Shown here in pieces: positions 24,305-34,086 of a stretch of 53,705 nt of DNA (positions within the stretch are counted from its first letter, which is position 1; every line of letters begins with the position of its first letter). Source of the stretch: Bacteroidales bacterium UBA4284. GTDB taxonomy: Bacteria; Bacteroidota; Bacteroidia; Bacteroidales; UBA932. The notes beneath the pieces were generated by a model. It did no database searches, had not been told where the DNA came from, and was given only the letters and a program-made list of their open reading frames with translations. Location of the stretch: contig DGVM01000113.1 of the NCBI GenBank assembly GCA_002395925.1, positions 1-53,705 of the forward strand, read 5' to 3'. The translations under genes were made by a program, and so were the position numbers.

Positions 24305-26280
24305 TGGGATACAGGCAGCTCACTGCTGCGGAAACGGAGTTCCTCGTTTCTCGCGGATGCCGGGCCGAAGACTGGTCTTCGGTGCTGGTAAAGGATGCGG
24401 AATCGCTTGAGTACGTGCGCGGAGTGCGCTTCAGCGGCACGGTGTCTCTCGGGTCGTTCCGCGAATCCTTCATCCTTCCCGGCGGCATTCGCAAGCATTC
24501 CGGGGTGTGGAACGCCACCCTGCACAACGTCAGCGTCGGCGACGATTCCCTCATCGAGAACGTCAGCAACTACATAGCCAATTACGACATCGGCAGCCAT
24601 ACCTGCATCGACAACGTCGATCTCATGGTTACCGAGGGTCCGTGCAGCTTCGGCAACGGCGTACAGGTCTCCGTACTCAACGAGACCGGCGGGCGCGAAG
24701 TGCGTATTTACGACCGTCTCAGCGCGCAGACCGCCTACGTCCTTGCCATGTACCGCCATCGTCCGGCTCTCGTCGCCCGTATCGACGCGATGATTCAGGC
24801 TTACGCAGAGGAACGTACTTCGGAGCGTGGGCGCGTGGGCGACTATGTATCGATACGCAACTCCCGCCATATCAATGGAGTGATGATCGGCGACAGGGCC
24901 GTCGTCAGCGGAGTGAGCCGCCTGCGCAACGGCAGCGTCCTCAGCAACGAAAGCGCCCCGGTGGTCATCGGGCACGGCGTTATTGCCGACGATTTCATCA
25001 TCTGCAGCGGCAGCCACGTCTCCGACGGCACTTCCCTGAGCCGCTGTTTCGTAGGTCAGGGATGCAAGCTCGGACATGGCTACAGCGCCTCCGACTCCCT
25101 GTTCTTCAGCAACTGCCAGGGCGAAAACGGAGAGGCCTGCGCCATCTTCGCCGGTCCCTTCACCGTCACGCACCATAAGAGCACCCTGCTCATAGCCGGC
25201 ATGTTCTCGTTCATGAACGCCGGCAGCGGCTCCAACCAGAGCAACCACATGTACAAGCTGGGCCCCATACACCAGGGCATACTGGAAAGGGGCGCCAAGA
25301 CGGCCTCGGACTCCTATATCCTCTGGCCTTCGCGCATAGGAGCATTCTCTCTGGTCATGGGACGCCATGTCACCCATTCCGACACCACTTCGCTGCCGTT
25401 CTCGTACCTCATCGAGCAGCAGAACACGACATACCTGGTGCCGGGCGTCAACCTGCGTAGCGTGGGCACCATTCGCGATGCCCAGAAATGGCCCCGCCGC
25501 GACTCCCGAACGGACCCCGACAAGCTCGACAGCATCAACTACAACCTGCTGAGCCCCTATACCATCCAGAAGATGCTCAAGGGCATACAGCTGCTGCAGA
25601 ACCTTCAGTATTCATCGGGCGAACTGTCCGACATATACTCCTATCACAGCACCAAGATACGCAACTCTTCGCTGCGCGGCGGGCTGCGCTATTACCGGAC
25701 CGCCGTCACCAAATTCCTGGGCAACTCCATCATCAAACGGCTCGAAAACCTCCCTGCAGGAGCGTCCGACGACGATCTTAGAGCCGCCTTGCGCCCCACC
25801 TGCCCCATCGGCGACGGCGACTGGATCGACCTTTCCGGCATGATAGCCCCCAAGAAGGCCATATCCGGGCTGCTCGACGGCGTGGAATCCGGGAAACTCG
25901 GCCTGCAGGAGCTCTCCGATGGCTTCCGTGCCCTTCATGCCCAGTACTACGAAGCCGAATGGACATGGGCTTACGACAAGTACGAGTCCTTCTTCGGCAT
26001 ACCTCTGCAGACAATCACAAAGCAGCAGGTGATAGATATAGTGGAGCGCTGGAAAGAGGCCGTGATAGGCCTTGACCGCGAGCTCTATGAAGATGCGCGC
26101 AAGGAATTCAGCCTGGCAAGCATGACAGGATTCGGCGCCGACGGCACACGCACCGAGAAGGAGCTCGACTTCAGCGAGGTGCGCGGCGACTTCGAATCCA
26201 ACTCTTTCGTGACCGCCGTACTCGACCACATCAAGGTCAAGGAAGCCCTCGGCGACGAGCTTATCCGGCGGCTCCGATGA
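24304..26280 (+). CDS. DUF4954 family protein with left-handed beta-helix
   Basis: A 658-residue protein of the Bacteroidota family DUF4954. The middle (about 75-340) has irregular hexapeptide-type repeats such as IGDRAVVSGVSRLRNGSVLS and VIGHGVIADDFIICSGSHVS, which indicate a left-handed parallel beta-helix like that of nucleotidyl- and acyltransferases. The C-terminal 280 residues are mostly helical. There is no signal peptide, so it is probably cytoplasmic. The biochemical role of the family is not established; a sugar- or lipid-modifying transferase is a reasonable guess from the fold. It overlaps apt by one base and the phosphoesterase gene by four. Confidence 0.8.
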   Translation: MGYRQLTAAETEFLVSRGCRAEDWSSVLVKDAESLEYVRGVRFSGTVSLGSFRESFILPGGIRKHSGVWNATLHNVSVGDDSLIENVSNYIANYDIGSHTCIDNVDLMVTEGPCSFGNGVQVSVLNETGGREVRIYDRLSAQTAYVLAMYRHRPALVARIDAMIQAYAEERTSERGRVGDYVSIRNSRHINGVMIGDRAVVSGVSRLRNGSVLSNESAPVVIGHGVIADDFIICSGSHVSDGTSLSRCFVGQGCKLGHGYSASDSLFFSNCQGENGEACAIFAGPFTVTHHKSTLLIAGMFSFMNAGSGSNQSNHMYKLGPIHQGILERGAKTASDSYILWPSRIGAFSLVMGRHVTHSDTTSLPFSYLIEQQNTTYLVPGVNLRSVGTIRDAQKWPRRDSRTDPDKLDSINYNLLSPYTIQKMLKGIQLLQNLQYSSGELSDIYSYHSTKIRNSSLRGGLRYYRTAVTKFLGNSIIKRLENLPAGASDDDLRAALRPTCPIGDGDWIDLSGMIAPKKAISGLLDGVESGKLGLQELSDGFRALHAQYYEAEWTWAYDKYESFFGIPLQTITKQQVIDIVERWKEAVIGLDRELYEDARKEFSLASMTGFGADGTRTEKELDFSEVRGDFESNSFVTAVLDHIKVKEALGDELIRRLR

Positions 26281-27410
26281 AGTTCAAGTCCTATCTGCTG
26301 TTTTTCCTCCTTTTCGGAGTCCTGCCCGACACATACTTCTGCGTTTTCTGCATGTCCGGGCTGGCCGGGATATGGAAGCTGCTGCTGTGCCTTCCTACCA
26401 TTGCCGCATTGGTGTACCTCGTCAGGATACGCAAGGCGCTGCGCTATACCGAGTCGCTGCGTATCTACTCGTACATCATATTCATGGCAGAATTCCCCAA
26501 GTTCGTAGCGATGCTCTTCAGCCTGCTGTTCAGAGCTTTGGGCATCGGGCCCGCCGACCTTGTCGCGGCCTGCATCGGAGGGTGTACGGCAGTGTTTTTC
26601 GCCATAATGATCTTCCTTGTGACCACCAGTCTCAAGGTCAATGAGCTTACTCTCTCTTTCGGGGAGCTGCCCGCAGGATTCGACGGTCTTCGCGTGTGTC
26701 ATATCGCCGACTTCCATCTGGGGTCCTTCGGCGAAGGCAACAAGTACATAGGGCGCATAGTCGATACCGTCTGCGCGCAGAAGCCCGACATCATACTCTT
26801 TGCCGGAGACCTGGTGAATTTCGATTCCGCCGAGGCGGATTCGTATTTGGATGTCCTATCCCGGCTTCAGGCTCCTCTCGGGGTATATGCGGTAAGGGGC
26901 AATCACGATTACCTGCTTCACGGGCATTTTAGCGAGGAAGAACGTCTGGAAGACCTTCAGCGTCTGCTGGACAAGGAACGCAGCCTCGGCTGGAAGCTGC
27001 TTCTCAACGACAACGTACTTCTGCAGAAGGACGGGGCCTGCATAGCCGTGGCGGGTGTGGAGAACATCTCCGGCAATCCCTATTTCCCCGATATGGGCGG
27101 AGACCTTTCCAAGGCCCTCGAAGGCATCCCGGAGGGCACTTTTACCATCTTGCTTTCGCACGACCCGAGCCACTGGCGCGCCGGAGTCATTCCCGACGGC
27201 AGGGCCTCCCTCACCCTGTCAGGGCATACCCACGGGCTCAAGTTCAAGCTTGCCGGCATGCATCTGAGCAGCTGGCACCTCAGGGAATCCCGCGGAGTCT
27301 ATACCCAGGGCAGGCAGGTGCTGCATGTGACCGCCGGCCTCGGGAGCGCTTTCGCCTTCCGTCTGGGAGGGGCGCCACGCATAGACATGATAACACTGAA
27401 ATCTATATAA
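26277..27410 (+). CDS. Membrane-anchored metallophosphoesterase
   Basis: A 377-residue protein. Four hydrophobic helices (about residues 4-120) precede a calcineurin-like phosphoesterase domain. All metal-ligand blocks are present in order: IADFHLG (D-x-H), FAGDLVNF (GD), RGNHDY (GNHD), LLSHDPSHW (His) and SGHTHGL (GHTH). It resembles YkuE/YaeI-type enzymes, some of which are linked to lipid phosphate ester hydrolysis; the actual substrate is unknown. It overlaps DUF4954 by four bases and is followed after three bases by a lipid-kinase-like gene. That arrangement suggests a role in membrane lipid metabolism. Confidence 0.88.
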   Translation: MKFKSYLLFFLLFGVLPDTYFCVFCMSGLAGIWKLLLCLPTIAALVYLVRIRKALRYTESLRIYSYIIFMAEFPKFVAMLFSLLFRALGIGPADLVAACIGGCTAVFFAIMIFLVTTSLKVNELTLSFGELPAGFDGLRVCHIADFHLGSFGEGNKYIGRIVDTVCAQKPDIILFAGDLVNFDSAEADSYLDVLSRLQAPLGVYAVRGNHDYLLHGHFSEEERLEDLQRLLDKERSLGWKLLLNDNVLLQKDGACIAVAGVENISGNPYFPDMGGDLSKALEGIPEGTFTILLSHDPSHWRAGVIPDGRASLTLSGHTHGLKFKLAGMHLSSWHLRESRGVYTQGRQVLHVTAGLGSAFAFRLGGAPRIDMITLKSI

Positions 27411-27413
27411 TCT

Positions 27414-28343
27414 ATGGAAAAATGGTTGATGATCGTTAATCCTGCGTCTGCGTCTTCTACGACGGCGGATACATGGATTGAATCAAAAAGAGTCCTCATG
27501 GCAGGCGGGCTGGAAGTTGACGACGTGTGCACGAAGCATCCCGGCCATGCAATCGACATCGCTCGTGAAGGAGCCGAAAAAGGCTACCGCAAGTTTATTG
27601 CAGTCGGCGGTGACGGCACCATTCACGAAGTTATGAGCGGCCTTTTGCGTTATGCCGACGCGACCGGCGCCGACCTTGGCGGCTTCACCCTTGGCGTGCT
27701 GCCCTATGGAACCGGTAACGACTGGATACGTACATCGCTGGTTCCCAAAGACATGAACGAGGCGGCAGCCAGCATCGTGCGGGGCCGTACGGCGCCCGAA
27801 GACGTGGTGCGCCTGACTTTCGAAAACGGCGTGTTCTGCATGGCGAACATAGGAGGTATAGGGATAGACGCAGACATCTGCTATCATACCAACAATCTCA
27901 AGGCCAAGGGACACAGGGGCGGCATCCTTTACAAGATGGTGGCTCCATATTCCGTCTTGTCCAAGAAGTTCAGCACAGTGGAAATCGTATGCGATTCCGA
28001 GAAGGTTTACGAGGGCCCGCTTTATTCCGCCGTTATAGCCAACGGCATCTACCGCGGAGGCGGCCTGCGCCAGAACGTACCCGACGTGAGCTGGGCCGAC
28101 GGCAGGCTGGACGTTTCCATCATGCCCGGAATGAATAAGCTCAAGGGCCTGGGAGTCATGATGCATGCGCTCAGCGGCGACTTCGCCCAGCAGCCCCAGA
28201 TCATATCGCGAAGCTTCCGCAAAATGACGGTAAGGACCCTGGAGGGCAAGCCCGACAGGGTGGAGTCCGACGGCGAGCTGCCCGGCATCCTGCCTCTTAC
28301 TGTCGAGATTACAGGCCAGCAGATCAACATAATAGTGCCTTAG
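27414..28343 (+). CDS. Diacylglycerol kinase-family lipid kinase
   Basis: A 309-residue protein of the DagK/YegS/sphingosine-kinase family. The nucleotide-binding motif GGDGTIHEVMSGLL (about residues 62-75) and LPYGTGNDW (about 98-106) are diagnostic, and MIVNPAS near the N-terminus is the conserved first strand. The C-terminal domain is the usual beta-sandwich. It probably phosphorylates diacylglycerol or a sphingoid lipid; the latter is worth considering because many Bacteroidales make sphingolipids. The next gene encodes a lipid acyltransferase two bases downstream, which supports a role in phospholipid turnover. Confidence 0.88.
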   Translation: MEKWLMIVNPASASSTTADTWIESKRVLMAGGLEVDDVCTKHPGHAIDIAREGAEKGYRKFIAVGGDGTIHEVMSGLLRYADATGADLGGFTLGVLPYGTGNDWIRTSLVPKDMNEAAASIVRGRTAPEDVVRLTFENGVFCMANIGGIGIDADICYHTNNLKAKGHRGGILYKMVAPYSVLSKKFSTVEIVCDSEKVYEGPLYSAVIANGIYRGGGLRQNVPDVSWADGRLDVSIMPGMNKLKGLGVMMHALSGDFAQQPQIISRSFRKMTVRTLEGKPDRVESDGELPGILPLTVEITGQQINIIVP

Positions 28344-28345
28344 CA

Positions 28346-28969
28346 ATGGGCGGAACGGTCAAAGAAGCTCATCTCGGCCTGTCGGCAAGGATGCTGCGTG
28401 CTCTGGGCATCGGGGTCGTGCGTCTCGTGCAGCGGCCGCTGCTGCTGGGCCCCAAACCGGAGCTCGACAAGCCCGCGATTTTTGCATGCAGGCACGTGGG
28501 CCTGATGGACCCGCTGGTACTCATGACGCTGTATTCCAAGCAGATGATTCATCCGCTCGCAGCCCAGGACTACTTCGAGAAAAACGCCTTCACTCGCTGG
28601 TTCTATCCTGCGGCGCAGTGCATCCCAATAGACAGAAAGAATCATTCTCCCAAGTGGCTCGAGGATTCTGCCGCAGCGCTTGCAAAAGGGGACAGCATCA
28701 TCATATATCCCGAGGGACACCGGAACAAAGAGGGCTTGGGGCTGCTGCCTTTCCATACCGGTGCGGTGCGGCTGGCGGCACTTACCGGAGCGCAGATAAT
28801 TCCAGTTTACAACTGCTTCTGGAAATTCCCGGGTCGTTATCGCTTGGCGATAGGGGAGCCGTACACGCTGCCCCCGTTCGAGGGTGACGAACCTTCGAGG
28901 GAATGGTGCAGGCAGCATGCCGACGATATGCGCAGGCGCGTGGCCGCTCTTGGCAATCTTGCAGAATAG
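28346..28969 (+). CDS. 1-acyl-glycerol-3-phosphate acyltransferase-like protein (PlsC family)
   Basis: A 207-residue acyltransferase. The catalytic H-x4-D motif is HVGLMD (about residues 50-55). The substrate-binding block is IIYPEGHRNKEG (about 118-129, the EGTR-like motif), followed by VRLAALTGAQIIPVY. It should esterify lysophosphatidic acid or a related lysolipid at the inner membrane. No clear N-terminal membrane helix is present, so it is probably peripheral. It lies between the lipid kinase and the DUF6377 regulator, with 2- and 8-base gaps. Confidence 0.87.
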   Translation: MGGTVKEAHLGLSARMLRALGIGVVRLVQRPLLLGPKPELDKPAIFACRHVGLMDPLVLMTLYSKQMIHPLAAQDYFEKNAFTRWFYPAAQCIPIDRKNHSPKWLEDSAAALAKGDSIIIYPEGHRNKEGLGLLPFHTGAVRLAALTGAQIIPVYNCFWKFPGRYRLAIGEPYTLPPFEGDEPSREWCRQHADDMRRRVAALGNLAE

Positions 28970-28977
28970 CTGTATAT

Positions 28978-30612
28978 ATGCGACATATCAAACTGTTGAC
29001 ATTTATTGCAGGGGCATTCCTCTGCGCCGCCGTCTTTTCCTGCAACTCCGCTCCCCATCCCGGAAGCCTGGAGGAAAGCCTTGTGGAACTCGACGGCTAT
29101 GTGGCGTCCAGGGCCGTGTATCGGACGAGGAAGATGGAACGCCTTGCCGCTTTGCGCAAACTGCTCGTCTCCAGTGATGATCCGGTGCGTCGTTACGACC
29201 TTTCCATGGAACTGGCCGACGAATTCTTCTCTTTCAGTTTCGACTCCACGCAGCACTACCTGATGCGCAGCATCGCTCTGGCCGAGGGTATGGCCGACAG
29301 GGAGCGCATCGACCGCGCCTCCATAAACCTGGGACATCTGTATGCCAAGTCGGGCCATTTCATGGAGGCTTACAACCGTCTGTACGAAAAAATCGATACG
29401 GCCCTGCTATCCGAATCCCTGAGGGCCGACTATCTGTATGCGCTTTACGATTTTTCGCGCGACCTCGCAGGCAACTCGGGAATGGCCGAGCGGCTTGCCA
29501 TCCCCGAGAGGGGAGTTTTCCGGAAGGAGCTGTATTCCCTCCTGCCCGACGGTTCCGACCTGAAGATGCGGATAATGCTCGACCAGATGGTGCAGGAGGG
29601 GCGTTACGACGCCGCCGACAGCCTTGGCCGCATAATCATAGCGCGCACCGATCCCAATACCCATCCCTATGCGATATATGCCTTCGAGATGGGAGAAGTC
29701 GCCTATCACAAGGGTGCGATGGACGATCGCATGCGGTGGCTCGTCAAGTCTGCCGAATGCGACATGATAAACGCCGTGCGGGATTATGCTTCGCTTACCA
29801 TGGTCGCCCAGGCGCTTGTGAGCACCGATCTCGACCGTTCTTTCCGTTATCTGCGTATCGCCCAGGAGGACGCGCTTGCCTACAACGCCAAGCTGCGCCC
29901 GTGGCAGATATCGCTCTTCTTTATGGAAATCGAAGATGCCTATACTGCCCGTCAGGAAAGGATAAACAGGTCGGTCACAGTCGTTTCCATACTTCTTGCC
30001 GTATTGACGGCCGCCCTTTCCTTACTGGCGTATTCCCTGGTCAGCCGCTCGCGCAAGCTCACCCGAGTGAGTGCCGAGCTGGAACGCAGCAACACCAGCC
30101 TGGCCCTTGCCAATGTGTCTCTCAACGACCTCAATGCCAGACTCTCCAAGGCCGACAGGATAAAAGAAGAATTCATCGTCGGTTTCCTTCACAAACTTTC
30201 CGACCAGATTGCGGGCCAGAGGGCCGAGGACGGGCGGCTGCGCAACCTTATCAAGCAGGGCAAATCGGCAGAGGTCCTCAAGGAAATAGATCTCTCTACA
30301 AGGGCCGAGAAGAGCCTCAAGGAATACTACCGCACCTTCGACACCACTTTCCTTGGGCTTTATCCCGACTTTGTGCAGCAGTTCAACGCTTTACTCAGGG
30401 AGGACGCCCGCTACAGACTCAAGGAGGGAACGCTCAATACGGAGCTCCGTATCTTCGCCCTTATCCGCCTGGGAGTCGATGATTCCAGGGAGATTGCCCA
30501 GATACTTCACTATTCCCTGAGCACCATCTACAATTACAAGGTGGCCGTAAAGAATGCGGCTGCCGGCAATCGCGACGATTTTGAGGAACGGGTCAAAATG
30601 ATAGGAAAGTAG
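28978..30612 (+). CDS. DUF6377 transmembrane regulator with periplasmic TPR domain
   Basis: A 544-residue protein starting at 28978 (MRHIKLLTFI); a longer frame runs antiparallel to family expectations and overlaps the acyltransferase. A signal/lipobox (VFSC, Cys22) leads into a helical TPR-like region (about 25-325), a transmembrane helix (about 333-356), a coiled coil (about 357-410), and a C-terminal DNA-binding-like region (about 465-544). The last contains IRLGVDDSREIAQILHYSLSTIYNYK, a helix-turn-helix resembling LuxR-type elements. This layout, sensor outside and HTH inside, is that of DUF6377 regulators often found beside SusCD loci. PUL-2 begins 190 bases downstream, with an inverted repeat in its promoter region that could be the target. 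Confidence 0.8.
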   Translation: MRHIKLLTFIAGAFLCAAVFSCNSAPHPGSLEESLVELDGYVASRAVYRTRKMERLAALRKLLVSSDDPVRRYDLSMELADEFFSFSFDSTQHYLMRSIALAEGMADRERIDRASINLGHLYAKSGHFMEAYNRLYEKIDTALLSESLRADYLYALYDFSRDLAGNSGMAERLAIPERGVFRKELYSLLPDGSDLKMRIMLDQMVQEGRYDAADSLGRIIIARTDPNTHPYAIYAFEMGEVAYHKGAMDDRMRWLVKSAECDMINAVRDYASLTMVAQALVSTDLDRSFRYLRIAQEDALAYNAKLRPWQISLFFMEIEDAYTARQERINRSVTVVSILLAVLTAALSLLAYSLVSRSRKLTRVSAELERSNTSLALANVSLNDLNARLSKADRIKEEFIVGFLHKLSDQIAGQRAEDGRLRNLIKQGKSAEVLKEIDLSTRAEKSLKEYYRTFDTTFLGLYPDFVQQFNALLREDARYRLKEGTLNTELRIFALIRLGVDDSREIAQILHYSLSTIYNYKVAVKNAAAGNRDDFEERVKMIGK

Positions 30613-30691
30613 TATTTCGACAGGTTTGTTTTTACTACTAAAATAGCCTCTCGAGATTTTCTTATATTATTAAATAATAAATACTTAGGTT

Positions 30692-30728
30692 TTTGCGCGC
30701 ACTACTTAATTATTGTAGTGTGCGCAAA
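30692..30728. promoter_or_regulatory. 14-bp inverted repeat upstream of PUL-2, candidate operator
   Basis: TTTGCGCGCACTAC (30692-30705) and GTAGTGTGCGCAAA (30715-30728) are inverted copies with one mismatch around a 9-base AT spacer. The repeat ends 17 bases before the -7 box at 30746 and so covers the place where a -33 box would be. No T-run follows, making a terminator for the regulator gene less likely. A dimeric regulator site is the best reading. Confidence 0.6.
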
Positions 30729-30745
30729 TCTTTTAAAAAGGTATA

Positions 30746-30753
30746 TATATTTG
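30746..30753 (+). promoter_or_regulatory. -7 box of PUL-2 (susC promoter)
   Basis: TATATTTG matches TAnnTTTG exactly and lies 48 bases before the susC ATG at 30802. No TTTG -33 box stands 19-21 bases upstream; the inverted repeat occupies that place, as expected for an activator-dependent promoter. Confidence 0.6.
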
Positions 30754-30801
30754 CGAAAGACATTACGTCACACAATAATAACCAACTATCGCAAACCATT
30801 T

Positions 30802-33800
30802 ATGAAAAAAATTGCAACTCTCATCCTAGGATTTGCATTGAGCCTCGCAGCACTGGCACAAAACGCCAGAATCTCCGGCGTAGTGCGCGACTCCATGCAG
30901 CCGGTAGTGGGTGCAATCATCGTGCAGCAAGGCAGCTCCAACGGCACCATGACCGATGCCGACGGCGCCTTCGCCCTGAATGCTCCCGTCGGTTCCGTTC
31001 TGGAAGTTTCCTGCATCGGCTATGTCACGAAGACCTTCACCGTTACCGGCGACCAGGTCTTGGACATCGTTCTCGAAGAAGACTCCGTGATGCTTGAGGA
31101 AACTGTGGTCGTCGGATACGGCGTACAGAAGAAGTCTGTCGTCACCGCAGCCATTTCCAGTATCACTTCGGACGACCTCAAGGCCACTCCGCAGACCCGC
31201 GTCGACAACGTCCTGCAGGGCCTCACTTCCGGCGTAACCGTAACACAGACTTCCGGCGCTCCCGATGCCGGTTCACAGGTCCGTATCCGTGGCGTCGGTT
31301 CCATCAACGGCTCCGAGCCCCTTTACATCGTCGACGGCATGCCTTCCGGCGGCATCGATTACCTCAACCCCAACGACATAGAGCGTATCGAGGTTCTCAA
31401 GGATGCGGCTTCCGGCGCAGTTTACGGAGCCCGTGCCGCCAACGGCGTCGTGCTCATCACCACCAAGAAGGGCCAGAAGGGCGCTCCCAAGGTGAGCTAC
31501 GACTTCTCTTACGGTTTCCAGAACCCTTGGCGCAAGCCCCAGGTCCTCAATGCTACCGAGTACGCCATCATCATGAACGAAGGCTACCTCAACGCAGGAC
31601 AGGCTCCCAGGTATGACGATCCCGCTTCGCTCGGTGCAGGCACCGACTGGGTCGATGCCATCTTCGACAAGAACGCACCCGTAGTCAAGCACGACATCAA
31701 CGTCTCCGGCGGCACCGACAAGGTCGATTACAACATCTCCGCCGGCTACCTCTCCCGCAAAGGTATTATAGGTGGAAAGGCAGGCCGTTCCTTCTACGAC
31801 CGCTTTACCTATCGCCAGAACGTGGGCGTCAACATCTTCGACATGAGCGCCTCCCGCAACTGGCTCAACAAGATGGACCTGCGCACTACGCTTTCTTACT
31901 CCAACATCAACTCCGCAGGCATCAGCACCAACTCCGAGTTCGGCGCCCCTCTGGGATCCGCCCTCGGTATGTCTCCCATCGAGCCCATCTATGCGACTCC
32001 CGAGATGGAAGAGAGCTACAAGACCATGTATCCTGCCTGATACCCCTATATACTGCGTGCAAAGGACGGCAGGGCGTTCAGCATTGCCGACGGCGGCATC
32101 TACAACGAGCAGGTCAATCCTCTGGCGATGCTCAGCCAGCCCGGCACTACCTACACCACCAACAAGGCCATCGCCAATCTGGCACTCGACCTGCAGATCT
32201 GGGACGGCCTGAGGTTCCGTTCCACCGCCAGCGGCGAGCTCACCTATGTCACCAGTCATGGCTACAGCCTGCCTTACTTCCTCTCCAGCAAGAGTTTCCG
32301 CTACGATACCGTAACCGAGAGCAACGTGTATGACAAGAACGGCAACGCCTCTACCGTGTCCAAAATCAACTACGGCAGCAGCGCTTCCCAGGACATGTCC
32401 CAGTACATCACCTGGCAGCTCGAGAACGTCCTTGCATACGACAAGCAGTTCGGTCTTCACGGCATCAACGCCGTCGTGGGCAACACCCTGTTCCGTTCGT
32501 CCAGCGCCAACCTCGGCGCTTCCGCCAACGGTCTGATGTACCCTTACGACCCCTGGAAGATATCCGTCAACAACACCCTCGGACAGCAGAAAGACGGCGA
32601 CCGCAACGGATGGGGCAGCTGGAATTCGATTCCCTACAGCCTCATGTCCTGGTTCGCCCGTGTATCCTACAACTACGACGAACGCTACATGGCGGAAGCC
32701 ACCGTCAGACGTGACGCCTCCAGCCGTTTCGGTCCCGACAACAAGTGGGGTACGTTCCCTTCCTTCTCCCTGGGCTGGAACATCAAGAACGAAGAGTTCA
32801 TGAAGGGCGTTGCCGAAATCTCCACCCTCAAGCTCCGCGGCTCATGGGGTATAAACGGTAATGACAGCATCGGCGACTTCCGTTATGCGGTATATGCCAG
32901 CACCGGCAACAACTACGTATTCGGCTCCGGAGCCAACGGCACCGAGTCCATCAACCACGGCACCAAGCCTTCCGGCCTCGTGAATCCCGGTGTCAAGTGG
33001 GAGCAGTCCATCCAGACCGACCTCGGACTCGACTTCGGCATGTGGGGCAACAAGCTCACCGCCACGCTCGACGTTTACAACAAGGTGACTTCCGGCATGC
33101 TTCATGCCATGCCCGTCCCCGGTTATGCCGGTGATTCAGCCCCTGTGGGCAACCTTTGCTCCATGGTCAACGGAGGCGTTGAGTTCGACCTCGGCTATCG
33201 TGACCACGCAGGCGACTTCCACTATCACGCAAACGCCAACCTTACCTGGAACAAGAACGTCCTTACCGACCTCGGCGTTACGAGCGCCAGCGGCGAGGAG
33301 GCTTCCCTGTACGGTTCCTCCCACAAGATCGGCCAGCTTACCCGAGGCATCGTAGGCCTGCCGTTCCCTTATTTCTACGGTTATGTGACCGACGGCATCT
33401 TCCAGAACATGGATGAGGTCAATTCCTATGTCAACGCAGACGGCGCACTCCTTCAGCCCAAGGCACAGCCCGGCGACATCCGATTCAAGGATATCGCAGG
33501 TGCATTCGACGAGAATCACAATCCCATCCCCGACGGTGTCATCAACGACGCCGACCGTACGATGATCGGCAAGGGCATGCCCGACTGGACCTTCGGCCTC
33601 AATCTCGGATTCGAATGGAAGGGCTTCGATTTCAACATGTTCCTGCAGGGACAGCTCGGCGCCCAGACATTCAATGTAACCCGCCGTACAGACCTCTACT
33701 ACATCAACCTTCCCAAGACCATCCTCAACCGCTGGACCGGTGAAGGCACCACCAACAAGTATCCCCGCTTCGTGTTCGATTCCGCAAACGAGAACTACCG

Positions 33801-34071
33801 CGTTTCCGACCTCTGGGTCGAGGATGCATCGTTCCTGCGCGCCCGCAACATCCAGCTTGGCTACACTCTCCCCTCAAAGCTTACCAAGGTAGCTGCTATC
33901 TCCCGCCTCAGGCTTTATGTGCAGGCCGAGAACGCCTTCACCCTCACAAAGTACTCCGGATGCGATCCTGAGGTCACCGGCGGCAACGGCTTCGGCACCG
34001 AGGCCGGAATCGACCGCGGCGTCTATCCTCAGGCCCGCACCTTTACCTTCGGCGTCAATGTCAACTTCTAA
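30802..34071 (+). pseudogene. SusC-family TonB-dependent transporter of PUL-2, interrupted by an in-frame TGA
   Basis: A 1090-codon frame encodes a SusC protein. Signal peptide MKKIATLILGFALSLAALAQ; carboxypeptidase-regulatory-like domain (about 22-105); plug starting LEETVVVGYGVQKKSVV; typical RIRGVGSINGSEPLYIVDG; barrel ending in FTFGVNVNF. There is no STN domain, unlike the PUL-1 SusC. At codon 413 (32038-32040) a TGA stops translation after KTMYPA; the same frame resumes with YPYILRAKDG, and homologous barrel sequence continues to 34071 with no shift. The next in-frame ATG is at 32128, far too late to give a working transporter. Either the gene is inactivated, or there is a base error or strain polymorphism. 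Other genes here use TGA as stop, so the code is standard. Confidence 0.85.
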
Positions 34072-34086
34072 AGCATGATGTCAGAT

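Noticed and set aside
32038..32040. TGA in susC read as selenocysteine or tryptophan (recoding)
   Set aside because: SusC barrels are not selenoproteins, no SECIS-like hairpin was noticed after the codon, and other genes here end in TGA (DUF4954 and rhaT, for example), so the code is standard.
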